In this document: positions 1-11,875 of the stretch, piece by piece
Layout: every line of letters starts with the position of its first letter
Numbering within the stretch: position 1 is the first letter of the stretch
From: Puffinus mauretanicus
Lineage: Eukaryota; Chordata; Aves; Procellariiformes; Procellariidae
DNA: 64,000 nt
Assembly: GCA_023333565.1 (NCBI GenBank)
Contig: JAJKFH010002376.1
Coordinates: 544,467-608,466 of the forward strand
Direction of reading: 5' to 3'
The notes under the pieces: generated by a model
What the model was told of the DNA's origin: nothing
The model's database searches: none
The model's input: the letters and a program-made list of their open reading frames with translations, nothing else
Position numbers and translations under genes: made by a program

Positions 1-373
1 TCTTTCAATCACCTATTCCAGACAGTATAAATGAAAACTTCATTTAATCTAGTAATGCACCCATGAAAGAGAATTCAAAGTATCCTGCAGTTATTTTACA
101 ACTATGGTGTCTTGGCAAACAAAAATTCAGCCTTGGTGTTTAATTGGCTTTAGTGGTACTATTTCATTAAAAAGCAAAGCAAATGGAAGATGTTTTACTT
201 TTTGGACTACTTACAAGAACAAAGATCAAATCAAAACCTGGGAAATAGTCTAATTTCTGATCACACTGCATCTAATGGAGATTAAAGGAATAACAAAATG
301 GAATACCTACTTTTATGCACTCTGAAATTTCCCAGGAGAAACTATTTTTCAGTTGGCTATACTGAGTGAAAGT
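1..373. other. Unique AT-rich noncoding DNA
   Basis: No open frame, RNA gene or recognisable repeat was seen here. It is left flank for the CR1 element that begins at about 374. Confidence 0.6.
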
Positions 374-1410
374 ATAGAATCATAGAATCATAGAATCATT
401 AAGGTTGGAAAAGACCTCTAAAATCATCGAGTCCAACCGTCAACTCAACACCACCATGCCCACTAAACCATGTCCCTAAGCGCCTCATCTACACTTCTTT
501 TAAATATTTCCAGGAATGGTGACTCAACCGCTTCCCTGGGCAGCCTGTTCCAAGGCCTGACCACTCTTTCAGTAAAGAAATTTCTCCTAATGTCCAATCC
601 AAACCTCCCTTGGTGCAACTTGAGGTCATTTCCTCTCGTCCTGTCGCTAGTTCCTTGGGAGAAGAGACCAACACCCACCTCACCACAACCTCCTTTCAGG
701 TAGTTGTAGAGCGCGATGAGGTCTGCCCTCAGCCTCCTCTTCTCCAGACTAAACAACCCCAGTTCCCTCAGCCATTCCTCAAAAGACTTGTGCTCCAGAC
801 CCTTCACCACCTTCATTGCCCTTCTCTGGACACACTCCAGCACCTCAATGTCTTTCTTGTAGTGAGGGGTCCAAAAATGAACACAATATTCGAGGTGCGG
901 CCTCACCAGTGACAAGTACAGGGGCATGATCACCTCCCTACTCCTGCTGGTCTCACTGTTTCTGATACAGGCCAGGATGCTGTTGGCCTTCTTGGCCACC
1001 TGGGCACACTGCCGGCTCATGTTCAGCCGGCTGTCAACCAGCACCCCCACGTCCTTTTCCTCTGGGCGCCTTTCCAGCCACCCTTCCCCAAGCCTGCAGT
1101 GTTGCCTGGGGTTGTTGTGGCCGAAGTGCAGGACCCGGCACTTGGTCTTGTTGAACCTCATACAGTTGGCCTCAGCCCATCGATCCAGCCTGTCCAGGTC
1201 CCTCTGCAGAGCCTTCCTACCCTCCAGCAGATCAACACTCCCGCCCAACTTGGTGTATTCTGCAAACTTACGGAGGGAGCACTCGATTCCCTCATCCAGA
1301 TCATTGATAAAGATATTGAACAAGATCAGCCCCAGTACTGAGCCCTGGGGAACACTGCTCATGACTGGCCGCCAGTCCGGAATGGATTTAACTCCATTCA
1401 CCACAACTTT
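374..1410 (-). mobile_element. CR1 LINE, 5'-truncated, minus strand
   Basis: The left edge carries three copies of the 8-bp unit ATAGAATC (374-399), which is the CR1 3' terminal repeat read on the opposite strand. To its right come the short 3' UTR and then the C-terminal part of the RT gene, read right to left. Homology to the second CR1 copy (11457-12580) stops at about 1408-1410, so the element is 5'-truncated inside the RT domain, the usual CR1 outcome of incomplete reverse transcription. No poly(A) tail is present and no clear TSD was seen, both typical of CR1. The two copies are very alike and probably belong to the same subfamily. I do not assign a subfamily name. Confidence 0.95.
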
Positions 1411-1434
1411 TAGTTGCCTTCTTGAAACTGTCAT
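463..1434 (-). pseudogene. CR1 ORF2 reverse transcriptase C-terminal fragment
   Basis: This is a 323-codon frame without an internal stop. The first dozen or so codons, including the ATG, come from host flank to the right of the CR1 5' break at about 1410. Recognisable RT pieces follow in order: VVVNGVKS, the VPQGSVLG block (near residues 28-35), [11 protein letters not shown], the catalytic box, TKLGG, then the C-terminal thumb/connection region with [29 protein letters not shown] and [14 protein letters not shown]. Intact CR1 ORF2 also carries an N-terminal endonuclease and the first RT blocks, absent here. The catalytic box, normally FADD, reads FAEY (codons GAA and TAC where the family has GAT and GAC), so both metal-binding aspartates are gone. 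The frame is open but cannot encode an active polymerase. It is a relic rather than a host gene. Confidence 0.9.
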
Positions 1435-2214
1435 TATGCAGGAAAGAATGCAAGACTTCTCATAAAGGTACTAATGTCTAAGGAACTACTTCCAAAACCA
1501 GAAAATTTGTGTTCTTGTCTTTACTCTGGTGTTGTTCTATGCATTTTATATCACACAACACTACATCTTTTTGAAGAGGCCCTCAAATCTGTCTCTATTA
1601 TTACAAGTTAATATCCTAATAAAAACATTTTTATTTTTCATTTTTTTTTCTCTCTGTAACCCAGTGAGTATTTGATTCTTGATCTAAAAGGGAAAAATTT
1701 CAACAAAAGTAAATAAAGGTTTCTATGCTTCTCATATTTATATTAAAGAAACTTGTTAGTAACATTTCCTCAAGTCCTTTCTTGAGGATAACTGAGTTTT
1801 GCGGTCCATTCAGCAAAGTATCTCCCAGCTCTATCATTGTCATGATACGGGCAGTTCTTGGCATGTCCAACAGCACATATTTAGGTGTTTATAGAAATTT
1901 AATTTTGTCAAAGGTTAGGCTGCACTTGAGTCAGAGTTGTCATGTTTTAAAATTTTCACATAATCTGCAAAATAAGAAGAATTGTTTATTGCTTCAGAAC
2001 AAAGGTCAACGGAGCTCAAGATTTTTTCTCTAAAAGTGACTATAATAGGAAGTAAACACATTACTCATGAGTACTTCCTGGGCCTTTTTAGCTGTCTTTA
2101 GCTCTGGGAATTTCCTGAACCTGATGTGTGAGGTCTATTCAACCATTCTTAACTGATCTTTCTTATAAATAATTTTATAGTTTCCCCTCTTGAACTTGTG
2201 CAAAATTTTGCATC
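1411..2214. other. Noncoding DNA between two LINE relics
   Basis: AT-rich sequence with no recognisable gene. The right part may hold further decayed LINE 3' sequence, but I could not align it by eye. Confidence 0.45.
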
Positions 2215-3300
2215 AGTAATACCCTTTTGCAACTTGGATGACACCAAAGACATTCCTTGACCTGTTTGTGAAGAAATATATCCTTTTGTTATTCTGAATT
2301 TTCCTCCTCCCATTTAAGTTCATGGTCCTTATTTCTGGTTCTGAAACAGACAATGAAGAGTTGATCACCATCCATTCTGTTCATGTCACTCATAATTTGA
2401 TAGACTTCTACAATACCCATTTTAAGCCATCTCTTTTTCAAACTGAAGACCTCCAGCCTGCTCAGTCATTCATCATATGGAAACTATTTTATGACTTTGA
2501 GATAGGACAACCCTGCCAAAAAAACTCCCAAAACCAAAACCAAAAACCAACCAAACAAGCCAGCACACTGTATAATGTGGGCAAAGCACAGATTTGTCAG
2601 GACCATATTGATTCTTTTCTATTTTTTAGTATTTTGGCTTTATTCCTTTCCTTGTAATTTCTTTTTTGTTGTTTTTCAACCGCTACCAAAAGCTGACATT
2701 TTCATAAACTAACTATCATAATCCCATCGTGTGTGGTAGCAGTCAGGTCGGAGTCCATCATTTTATATGTGACATTTGGATTGTTTTTCAGCAGGTACAT
2801 CATTTTTATTTACAATGAATTTCTTTGGCAATTGTTCTTCCTGGTCACTCAGTCTTGTAATGTCCTTCTACAGTTCTTCCACAAATGTGCTGTCATCACT
2901 GCTATTTTGAATAATCCTGTATCATCAGCAGTATTTCTCATCTTTCTTTTAATTTCTTTTTCCACATCACTTGTCAATATCTTAAACTGCACAAGTCATC
3001 ACATAGACCCCACAGAATTCTGTCAGGGATCATTCTCCATTGCAAAAACCAATAATTTACTCCTGTCATGTTACCTGTCTTATAACTAATTATTTATCCA
3101 TGCAAGTACTTGTCCTTTTATCCTGTACTGTCTTAACTTCCTTAAAAGCTCTATGTGAGAAGCTTGTTAAGAGCCTTTGTAAACCCAAGTATGTCTTATC
3201 CCCAGATTATCCTTACATGGGTTTGTTTCTCTTTCAGACTAATAACAATTATGTGTCCAAGTCCTTTAATAAGGGAGTCTCTTTGTGAGTTTGGACCCAA
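2215..3300 (-). mobile_element. Ancient, decayed CR1-type LINE (RT to C-terminus), minus strand
   Basis: Read on the minus strand, this stretch keeps the order of a CR1-type ORF2. Around 2950-3020 the plus strand matches the reverse complement of the RT core (the 'FNIFINDL ... VPQGS' region). Around 2760-2930 it matches the part beyond the catalytic box, and around 2290-2470 it matches the C-terminal region that reads like 'RNKDHELKWEEE' and 'NGYCRSLS'. The wording matches the older CR1 lineages of reptiles and birds rather than the young avian CR1s elsewhere in the window. Many stops and indels break every frame, and an A/C-rich insertion (about 2517-2560) interrupts it. The ends are approximate. 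The short plus-strand open frames in this interval are shadows of this element. Confidence 0.8.
2517..2560. repeat. CCAAA/ACCAA-type simple repeat
   Basis: Low-complexity run built from AAAACC and CCAAA units, lying inside the ancient LINE and interrupting its alignment. Confidence 0.7.
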
Positions 3301-4519
3301 AAACTTTTCAATTGCTTTAAAAAACACTGGTCTTTTAGAATGCACTCTACTACAGAGAAACTCACTGCACTAAAGATATGTATAAATGTCAAAAGTTTTG
3401 TCAATATTTAATCAGAGAACTGAATTAAATATGATTTTCTCAACAGAATCTAATCTTCATAAGAGACAGTTAATACAGATAACTTATTCCTCGTAAATGC
3501 CTCCCTTAAAAAAGTCTATTTACTGTCAGACTAGGAACTTAAGGGACTCAAACTGAAGATTTCTGAGTGGGAACTAATGAAATATTTTTCCTTTTATGTT
3601 AAATTATATGTCAGTAAAATATTAGTTGTATAAGACATAGAAACATAGTTTAAACCCATTTGAAAAATGCAGCACAATTTCTGGAAAGAGTTCAAGCAAC
3701 ACTCAAATCTTCTTTGATTGATGCCAAATGAAAGTACATGCCAATCATAAAACACAAGCAGCAGGAATACTCATCAAGGCTGTCAGTTTTCCAAGACTAA
3801 CAGGGCTCCCATGCTGGCTGATGAGCTTGAAGAAGTTATGTTAAAAAGATTTGTGATCATCTTCTGTACAACAAGAGCAACAACGAATTGTTACTACCCT
3901 TTGTAATGACAACCAAATATATAAGGCTTTAGTATAACTACACAGCAGAGAAATTCTCCGTATCAAATAGTGGACTTGTGAGTTACTAAAGTCTGGATAG
4001 CGACTCTTCCTATGTGTCTGTGGGGAGAGATAAGTGCCCTAAAGCATATAAAAATGATTGTCAGACATTATCTTTTTTTAACTTCAGATTTGTTAGAAAA
4101 TGGTTTTCAGTCCCATGTAAAATCAGATCAGAGATCTCAACCATAGGGAAAAAAAGCATAATAAAGGCTGCAACGCCAGGAACATAGTCAGCAAAGTCAC
4201 TTACCACACAGATGTGATGAAAATGCATTATAACTTCCACTATGAACAATTCTAATTTCCTGTACTATCTCAGGGTCAGTTCTGCAAATGCTTTATCATG
4301 AGAAAAGTCCTGGAGTTCAATGAGATTACTCACAAGGGTAAGGCAAAAGACAAGTCTGGTACAGCTTATAAGATCAAGCTACAAATGCTGAAAAGATTCA
4401 GCTTTCAAGTTCTTTTGATCATGTACATCCATTTTTTTCTTCCTTTTCATTTTCAAAAAAATTACAACTTGAAAAACAACCATAACAAAGTATTTCCATT
4501 AATTCAAATACTTCCCTAG

Positions 4520-4520
<1 letters not shown>

Positions 4521-4547
<27 letters not shown>
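4521..4547 (+). repeat. Poly(A) run, 27 bases
   Basis: An uninterrupted run of A. No gene-like or SINE-like body precedes it, so I treat it as a mononucleotide repeat rather than a retroposon tail. Confidence 0.9.
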
Positions 4548-4550
<3 letters not shown>

Positions 4551-5240
4551 GCTATTCAACAAGGAACATAAAAACAATCATTGATTTCTACAGGAGTTGC
4601 AGTGATGATTAATAAACTATTTAATTTCAAAAAAAAAAAAAGTCAAAAAACAAATTAAGCAAGTTACTATATGTTTAGACATTTAGAGAGGTCACTGAGG
4701 AAAACAATATGATTTTTTAATCAATTACCTAATCCAAGTAGCTGTTAAAAAAAGGAAACTGTCAATATGTAGTTATTTATCTATGCAACTTTAAAAAAGA
4801 CTGTTTGTACTAGCTCATCACATCTTATTTTTCAGTAATTGAGGAGCTTTAATTCAAATTTCTGTATTTTATGATTGCTCAGCCATGAAAATATAAATGT
4901 CTGGAAATTGCATTATGATTTTAAGAATTTAATTTTCCAAATACGATTAACTGTTATTTTTAATTTTGGCTTTTTTTGCATTGGATTCTAAAATATATAC
5001 CAAATTTAATGTTGTGGGTTTTGAAAGCTTTAAACTTAATAAAATAATTTTCTTGATATTAAGAGGCAGTATTCTAATTACAAGCAGTAGTACACATGCA
5101 TTATTTTATTAATATAGCTGTGTATTTAACACTCCTTAACTCAGGGGTGACACTGCAGGACATAGTAGTTTATAATGTAATAAAGGCAAAATCATTATTG
5201 AAATGCTAATCTAAGTAATTATAGTGCTATATAATAGAAA

Positions 5241-5265
5241 TGTTTGTTTGTTTGTTTGTTTGTTT
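5241..5265 (+). repeat. (TGTT)n microsatellite
   Basis: Six tandem TGTT units. Confidence 0.95.
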
Positions 5266-8200
5266 CTGTTAGGAGCTAGGTTTATTAGCCTGTTAAGAAA
5301 ACAGACTCATTACTTGCCTTGTCAGTCCTAGAAAACAAAGTGTATTTTTATTCTCCCACCAAGTATTTGCTGTCTCATATAGACTTTAATCTATTTCAGT
5401 TTATAACAAAATTTATTGTGGAATAGGGAGAAGGGGGGTTGGTGTACTCTACAGTGAAGTCGGGGAAAAATCCAGTGTTTCAGAACTGCGTAGCTAAAAT
5501 TACATGAACTGCAAATGAATCAGGATTTCATGTTAGTTTGAACCTTTCTGACGAGCATGTAAGAAAAATGAACAGGAAACATAAGAAACTGAGTAGCACT
5601 AAATCTTTTTCTTCTTTTTTTTTTTTTAATCTTGGGAAAAACAACTTTCTTATCTTATAAAGAATTTTGTCAGCTGTTGTGAACCATGTTATTTTCATAT
5701 TTCACTATTATCTCGAAATGTGATGTTAGGAGTGGAGATTGATTGACCCTCTTTCCTGAAAAAGATGCCACTATACACAACATACTCTATCCCACTCCTT
5801 CATGACAAAGTGTTTAGTACACTGTAACTATTCATTATATTCTGTACCTAAGCAGTTTGTCTGAGAATAATTAAAGTCTTATATTTGTGAAACACTGTAG
5901 GATATGCAATTAATAGAGCTGAATGAATGCTGTTCACATTCAACATCAGCTGCTTATGTGAAATTTGCCATCCAGTGTGTAAACTGACTTCACATCAAAG
6001 TAAATTCAAATGAATTAGGATTATATCAAAGATAGTCAACTGCTTTTTCCTTCTGCTCTGGAGATTTGCAACAGTCTATCAACTATTTCTGCTTAATGCA
6101 ATTGGAGAGTTGACTGTTGACTACAGACTCGTGTGCAGAACTTGTTCTCATAAAGATTTCAAAATTTTCTGTTTGAAGTGTCAACACTATTTTGTTGAAT
6201 AATGTTATTATCCATCAACATTTAAAGAAATCAGCACGTTCTGGTCAGAGGAACCAGATATTCTCTGTTCCAGAATATTTTAAGAATTGAGGTGTGGTAA
6301 TTAAGTATATCAAATGCATGGCAATACAGCATGATTACAAAATAGCCACCATTCCTCTGCACAAAGAGAAGAAGGGAGAAGTGATCTGGGTAATTCCAGT
6401 TCAGTATGCAAGGTTTTAAAATAAAAAAGCTTGTCTTTTATAAAGCCAAACTGAATGAAATGTTAGGGTAGAAAAGATGGATTTTATTAAATGTGTTACC
6501 TGGTGGAGAAGGAGAAGAGAGATAACTGCTTTATAGGGAGAAGAGCTATTTTAAGGTAAAAAGAATGTTGCCTTGGAAAGAAATGGGCATGAATAGACCA
6601 TAAATGAAGTTTAGCCCAGAATAAAGAGCTGGTACAGAACAGAATTGCTTGAACAACCTTGAAAAATGAGTGGAGGTAGAAAGATATATTTTTAAAATAC
6701 AGTTAAATAATAAGCATGTGACATCACCATGACAGAAAGAGTCTGGGCATGATCCAAGATCTTCCTTCAAATCCTATATCTTGTGTTCCTCTAGAAGACT
6801 ATACAAACAAGATGTGGACAAAAGCTAGGGGATACATCTTGGGTATCACATGTATATGGCAAATCTATGTTACAGAGCATGTACTTTATGCTACTTGTCA
6901 GAAAATTATATCACTTTTACATATTTTCAACCCATAAACCAAGTTCAACCACTTTAATTAGTTTTCATATTTTAATTAGTTTGAATATTTTTGTTGGGTT
7001 TTTCCAGACACAGGAGGCTTGCTGAGTTTTTCCGATTATTTAGTTTATTTTTTCTCATATAGTAGCTAAAAAATAAAACAACAAAAGGTCAAGAAATTCC
7101 CATGCTACCTCCTGCTGTTTGCTTTTCAACATATACTGGAGCATCTCAAAGCCAGTGCTTACTTAATTTGTAAATCAGTCTTCTGAAGTGCACATAGATG
7201 TACTAGAATGACACTAACTTGCTGGAAGCAGAGTTTTCTTTATGCTTGTAGCAGCCTCTCTGGGAGTGTTCCCCAAGAAGTTTATTGTGCTGAAAGGCTT
7301 CAAGAAAGGCATTTTCATGTCAACTTTTGTAGCACTTGGTGACAAATCGCTGTTGTGATGATTTATTTCATTCATCGGTATCATCAGTTCTAAAAGAACC
7401 TACTATTGCTTGTTTTTTTTCAAATTGCTTAAATGTCTGCTGACAGTCAAAGAAAATAGTTCTGTTGTATTGCTTTGGTTTATTTAGAGGAAGGTGGGTT
7501 TTCTCAGTTCTACTCTAATACTTCTGAGTTAAATACTCAAGTATGTTGATTTTTATTCCTTCGAGATGGGCAGGAATGGATAAGCAGTACTTCCTCTATT
7601 TTGAATATTGAAGAAGATAGCTTATATACCAAAATAAGAGTAATCAGATGATTATTGTGGAGTTCAGCTGTGGAGAACTAATCCTATAGTTAAAGTAACA
7701 TTACCTTAACAAGGCTATATTGTTTCTGGTATATGAAATGTTTAATTAAATGCAACAAGTAACATTACACTGTGCCATAAGCCATGCCTAGAAGCTGCAT
7801 TAATACTAGCAAATAACATGAACAGTGTTCCTCCTCTGTGTCTGAGGGCCATGTCAATAGGACCAAGCTCTCCTCCTCCTCAAAGGGAGGTGGCCTGTGG
7901 GGAATGATCCCGAAACAGTGTTATACCAAACACCTTCCAGGCATTGCCCAAGGGAATGTCAGTGGTGTGGGTCAAAAGTGTAGTAGGGACGGGGCTAAAA
8001 ATAAAGTCACCTAGGTAAATGCAAGCTAGTGTTTGAATCTGTGCCCTGGCCCTGTTAGCTCACTAATATAGATATATCCATGCATCTTCTCACATTATTA
8101 ACAAGCCTCTGTTACACCAAGCTTACAGCCTCCAAAAAAACTGTTCTCACAGTTTATAACCTGGCATGCTTTGTACTTGGGAATACTCCCAGCATGGTAT

Positions 8201-9841
8201 CTATTTATTTATTTGTTTTAAAGATTTTTTTTCTTTTTTTTTTAATTAATTACTAGCCTTCTGAACTTACCGGCTCACACAGTATTGTCCTAAGTTTTAT
8301 TTGGATCTTTAATTGGTGTTTTGCCATGAATGTACTTGTGTATTCTAGTTATTCTTCTCCTACCTGTCAGCTCACCAATTCTTTAATCAATCTTTTATTA
8401 TGGTAAGGAGGCATTTATATATTGTGGTACATTATTCTTTGTGTCCATGTTATGTCTGTACTAGGGTTTCTCTTTAGAAAAAGGAAATTGCATAATATGG
8501 TATTTTTATTAGACAATATTCTTTCAGATATTGATTTTACTCTCCATGATTCTGCTTATCTTCCATTTTGTGCTTATTCTCATATTCATGTCTTCCTTCT
8601 CAATTTCTTTCTGTCTTTTTCACATTCAGTTCACTTTTGAAGTGCATCATTCTTTTTAGATTGAAGCCTTGTTTTATTTTTGTCTGTATTTCTGCTTTTC
8701 ATTACTTGTGTGATGTTTAATCATTATTTTCATGTGATATTAAACATACAGTTAAGCAAATAGTTTGTAATTTTTCTAAGTTGCTGAATTTATTTATAAA
8801 AGAATGAAAAGAAAAAGCAAAATATTTTCCCTAAAGTTGGTCTTTCTAAAGCAGTGTCTGCAGGCCAGTGAGGTCAGGACAGCGCTTTGATTGATCAGTG
8901 TACAACCAATCTAATCAGCCTGTCTTTGTTGGCTAAATTACTGACTTTCATTACTCAAAGGGAACATCAATGGAAATTGCAGCAATGTTTCTAACAGTTG
9001 GAAGCTAAAAAAATAAGATTATGCTAAAGGAAGAGCTGTTATGCACACCAGGAGCAAAAATCAAAATGCCTCCTTTGCTTTATTCTGCACAATTAACTTG
9101 AAATTATGACCAATTATAATTCTGCTTAGGCTGAGCTTTCTTTTTTGTTGCAGCTATGGAAGATAGGAATAATGGACAATTACTAGGGCAGGTAGTGAGT
9201 TTTAAAATATAATCTATCATCTTTTACTTTATTAAATGTCATTATTAAGCCCTCCTATTTATTGGAAGTTAGCGAGGTCTGTAAATACCTATTCTGGTTT
9301 CTTTCACAGGAAGGAGAAGGAACAGTGAGGAAACTGTGTATGAACTCTACTTATTTTCCCGAAGGGTGACTGAGAAATAGATAGAACAGGACTGGAGAAC
9401 TGTGACCCTGTATCAAGGAACTGCTATTATGTTCAACAAAAACCTTGCCACCCAGAAGGGAGGGTGGAATTTAATATTAATTTTTCTGTGAATGCCTCAG
9501 TGCTCATACACAGAGCTTGTTGACACAATCCTAGTGTATCTCCAAATTTTTGTTAAACTCCTATTGATGGTAAACCTAGCCTTTCAGCCAGCTCAAACGA
9601 AGAAAGAGTTATCTACATGCAAAATGTAGCAGCCCCCTGCATGCAGCCCCAATTCAATATGAAAAATCCCCACCAGGTGGAATTCTGTGGGTGATAATGA
9701 CAATGCTGTCCTCTTCTGATAGCACCTGTGGGGGCATCTTCCTGACATCCATAGGCTGAATTAGGGCTTCTAGATGGTCTGATAAAAATCATCAAGATCC
9801 TGTGTTATGATTATTTTTTTCTGAATAGATTACAAATGACT

Positions 9842-10458
9842 TGCGGAAACTGGACTCCACAATCTATGAGATTGTAAAGTAGGTATGTTTATTCAGCGCT
9901 GGGCGGCATGGGGGGTAGTCCCACCAAAATCGTGTGCGCCTCAACGCGGCACTCACCATAAATATATACAGTAAAATATTACATATTCATACAGTTTTGT
10001 AATACGCCTATACATATGCATGACCTGTCCCCGCTTTGTATTAAAATGAGTTCCAAGAAGTCATTTCCATAGACCCCTCCCATCTGCGCTTGCGCATTGC
10101 CTCCTAGTGGTGGTCGTCGGGGATCGTCGGGATGAAGGCTGATAGTTCCTCTTCGTCACCGCTAGCAACCTTTTGTTCTGCGCAGGCTCAGTTGTCTTCT
10201 TACTTTTGTCCATACTGCAGGGTCAGTTTTAGCTGGCTTCTTGAGACAAGTTTTTAGTCTTTATCAGGAGCTGTCCTTGTGAGGCGCCTCAGTTAATTTA
10301 CACCATAGCTAAGTCGGCCTTATCAGGCTGAGCCGGCCTTGTGAGGAACAAAGTATCAAGCCCCTACCTACTGATTCAATCTTCTAACTACTATTAATCA
10401 TTCAAGTACTAAAATTCCTTAATCCCTTCTCTCACAAACACTTCTGATTTATTTGACG
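9842..10458 (-). mobile_element. Endogenous retrovirus LTR, minus orientation, about 617 bp
   Basis: Read on the minus strand this has the parts of a retroviral LTR in order. A U3 region of some 490 bp leads to a TATA-like TATATATTTATGG (around 9957-9968), then a GC-rich stretch with several CpGs where transcription would start, then a polyadenylation signal AATAAA (9888-9893), ending CA at 9842-9843. The opposite end should begin TG but reads CG (10457-10458), a one-base change. Directly beyond it is a purine-rich run on the LTR strand (complement of 10459-10467) that resembles a polypurine tract, which suggests a 3' LTR with a scrap of internal sequence. I see no target-site duplication. 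The style resembles avian class II (ERVK-like) LTRs, but the class is inferred. Confidence 0.7.
9888..9893 (-). promoter_or_regulatory. LTR polyadenylation signal AATAAA
   Basis: AATAAA on the minus strand, about 45 bases from the LTR 3' end, downstream of the TATA-like element, where an R-region poly(A) signal is expected. Confidence 0.65.
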
Positions 10459-11433
10459 ATCCCCCTGAAAGTCTTAGTCCTGTTGCACAACCTTATATTA
10501 TCTCTCTGACAGCTGTTGATTTGAGTCCTGAAGCATGTTAAGGAAGTTGTTAAACAGAGAAGATTCTACAGAGAAAAAGCATTGTTTTCTTTTATTTATT
10601 TATTATTTTCTTATTTTTTTCATTTTATCTTTGTTATTAAGATTACTTCAGTTAACTAAATTAACACGCATCCAGTTATACATAGAAAGGAAGACCTGAT
10701 ATTTCTCACATGTAAAGTTGAATACTCTCTACTACTACTCTGTACAATTTTACGTCATGCTCCTACTACCTAATTAAAGACATTCTTGCCATGAATGTTA
10801 TCTCTGTGTGTCATAAGCTAGTTTCTGACAAAATGGAAGAATATGAGCTGACAGCTTTTAAAACATATGGAGAATACTCTCTACAGTACTAAAGCCAAAG
10901 TGCAAGATTTTTATAGGGGACACTTCTGCAGCTTGGGAGGTGACTTCAGGAACTAAAATTTCAATTATTGTTGTCTACAGGAAGTAGTAAATAGTGGTAT
11001 ATAGAGCTTGTGCTTATATAGAATTAAATTCACTTTGCACAATCTCATGGAAACTTTACATCCCACTTAAGCCCTTAACAAGGTCAATGTCACCTGAAAT
11101 ATTCATGAAGCCTGGAAATGTATTTCTATTACTTATTATAAATGTTTCACTAAAGCTTAGAGACCCCAATGTGCCATAAATTGAACACACGTTTAACACA
11201 GTTTCGTTCAACAATATATAATTAATATTAGTGACTATTGTCTTGAGAAGGCGTTCTTTTTATTATTTGCATTAGGTAAATATTGTGAAAAGAACTTAAA
11301 AAATGTCAGGAAATGAAATTACTAAGATAGACAACATGTTAAAAAGTTCTTGGAAATGCAGTTTCTGGGGGGTTTCTTTGTTTTTAAAATAACAATTCTG
11401 TGCAAACCCTGAATAACAATGAGAATGCACATC
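10459..11433. other. Noncoding DNA between two LTR insertions
   Basis: The first 70 or so bases may be internal retroviral remnant ending in a polypurine tract. The remainder is AT-rich sequence without recognisable genes or repeats. Confidence 0.45.
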
Positions 11434-11434
11434 T

Positions 11435-11875
11435 GTGCTACTTTTGGCTGCGATAGATGCCACCCATGGCACTCTCCCAGAGAAGCTGGCGGCTCACGAC
11501 TTAGACAGGTGCACTCTTCGCTGGGTAAAAAACTGGCTGGACGGCCGAGCCCAGAGAGTTGTGGTCAACGGAGTTAAATCCAGTTGGCGGCCGGTCACGA
11601 GCGGTGTTCCCCAGGGCTCAGTACTGGGGCAGGTCCTGTTCAATATCTTTATCAATGATCTGGATGAGGGGATCGAGTGCTCCCTCAGTAAGTTGCAGAT
11701 GACACCAAGCTGGGCGGGAGTGTTGATCTGCTGGAGGGTAGGAAGGCTCTGCAGAGGGACCTGGACAGGCTGGATCGATGGGCCGAGGCCAACTGTATGA
11801 GGTTCAACAAGGCCAAGTACCAGGTCCTGCACTTCGGCCACAACAACCCCAGGCAACGCTACCGACTTCGGGAAG
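11435..11875 (+). pseudogene. CR1 RT core fragment, frameshifted
   Basis: An open frame running to about 11800 contains [27 protein letters not shown] and [11 protein letters not shown], all conserved in CR1 RT. Just before the catalytic box one T is missing (AAGTTGCAGATGAC where the family has AAGTTTGCAGATGAC). The frame then slips and reads LQMTPSWAG instead of FADDTKLGG. The catalytic codons GCA GAT GAC survive out of frame. The correct frame continues to a TGA near 11878. The first few codons of the open frame are LTR sequence. Confidence 0.85.

Larger units (their letters stand above)
3301..9841. other. Unique AT-rich noncoding DNA, about 6.5 kb
   Basis: No gene, RNA gene or named mobile element was recognised. 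The longest open frames (for example 62 codons at 4061-4249 and 74 at 6546-6770) are rich in Phe, Leu, Ile and Lys, have no family resemblance and fit chance frames in AT-rich DNA. Simple repeats at 4521-4547 and 5241-5265 are listed separately. Such stretches of bird genomes are usually intergenic or intronic; the sequence does not tell which. Confidence 0.55.

Noticed and set aside
610..1465. Plus-strand open frames of 100, 179 and 80 codons
   Set aside because: They are antisense shadows of the CR1 RT frame; the recognisable protein is on the minus strand.
4521..4547. 27-base poly(A) as the tail of a processed gene
   Set aside because: No gene-like body precedes it and no flanking direct repeat was seen.
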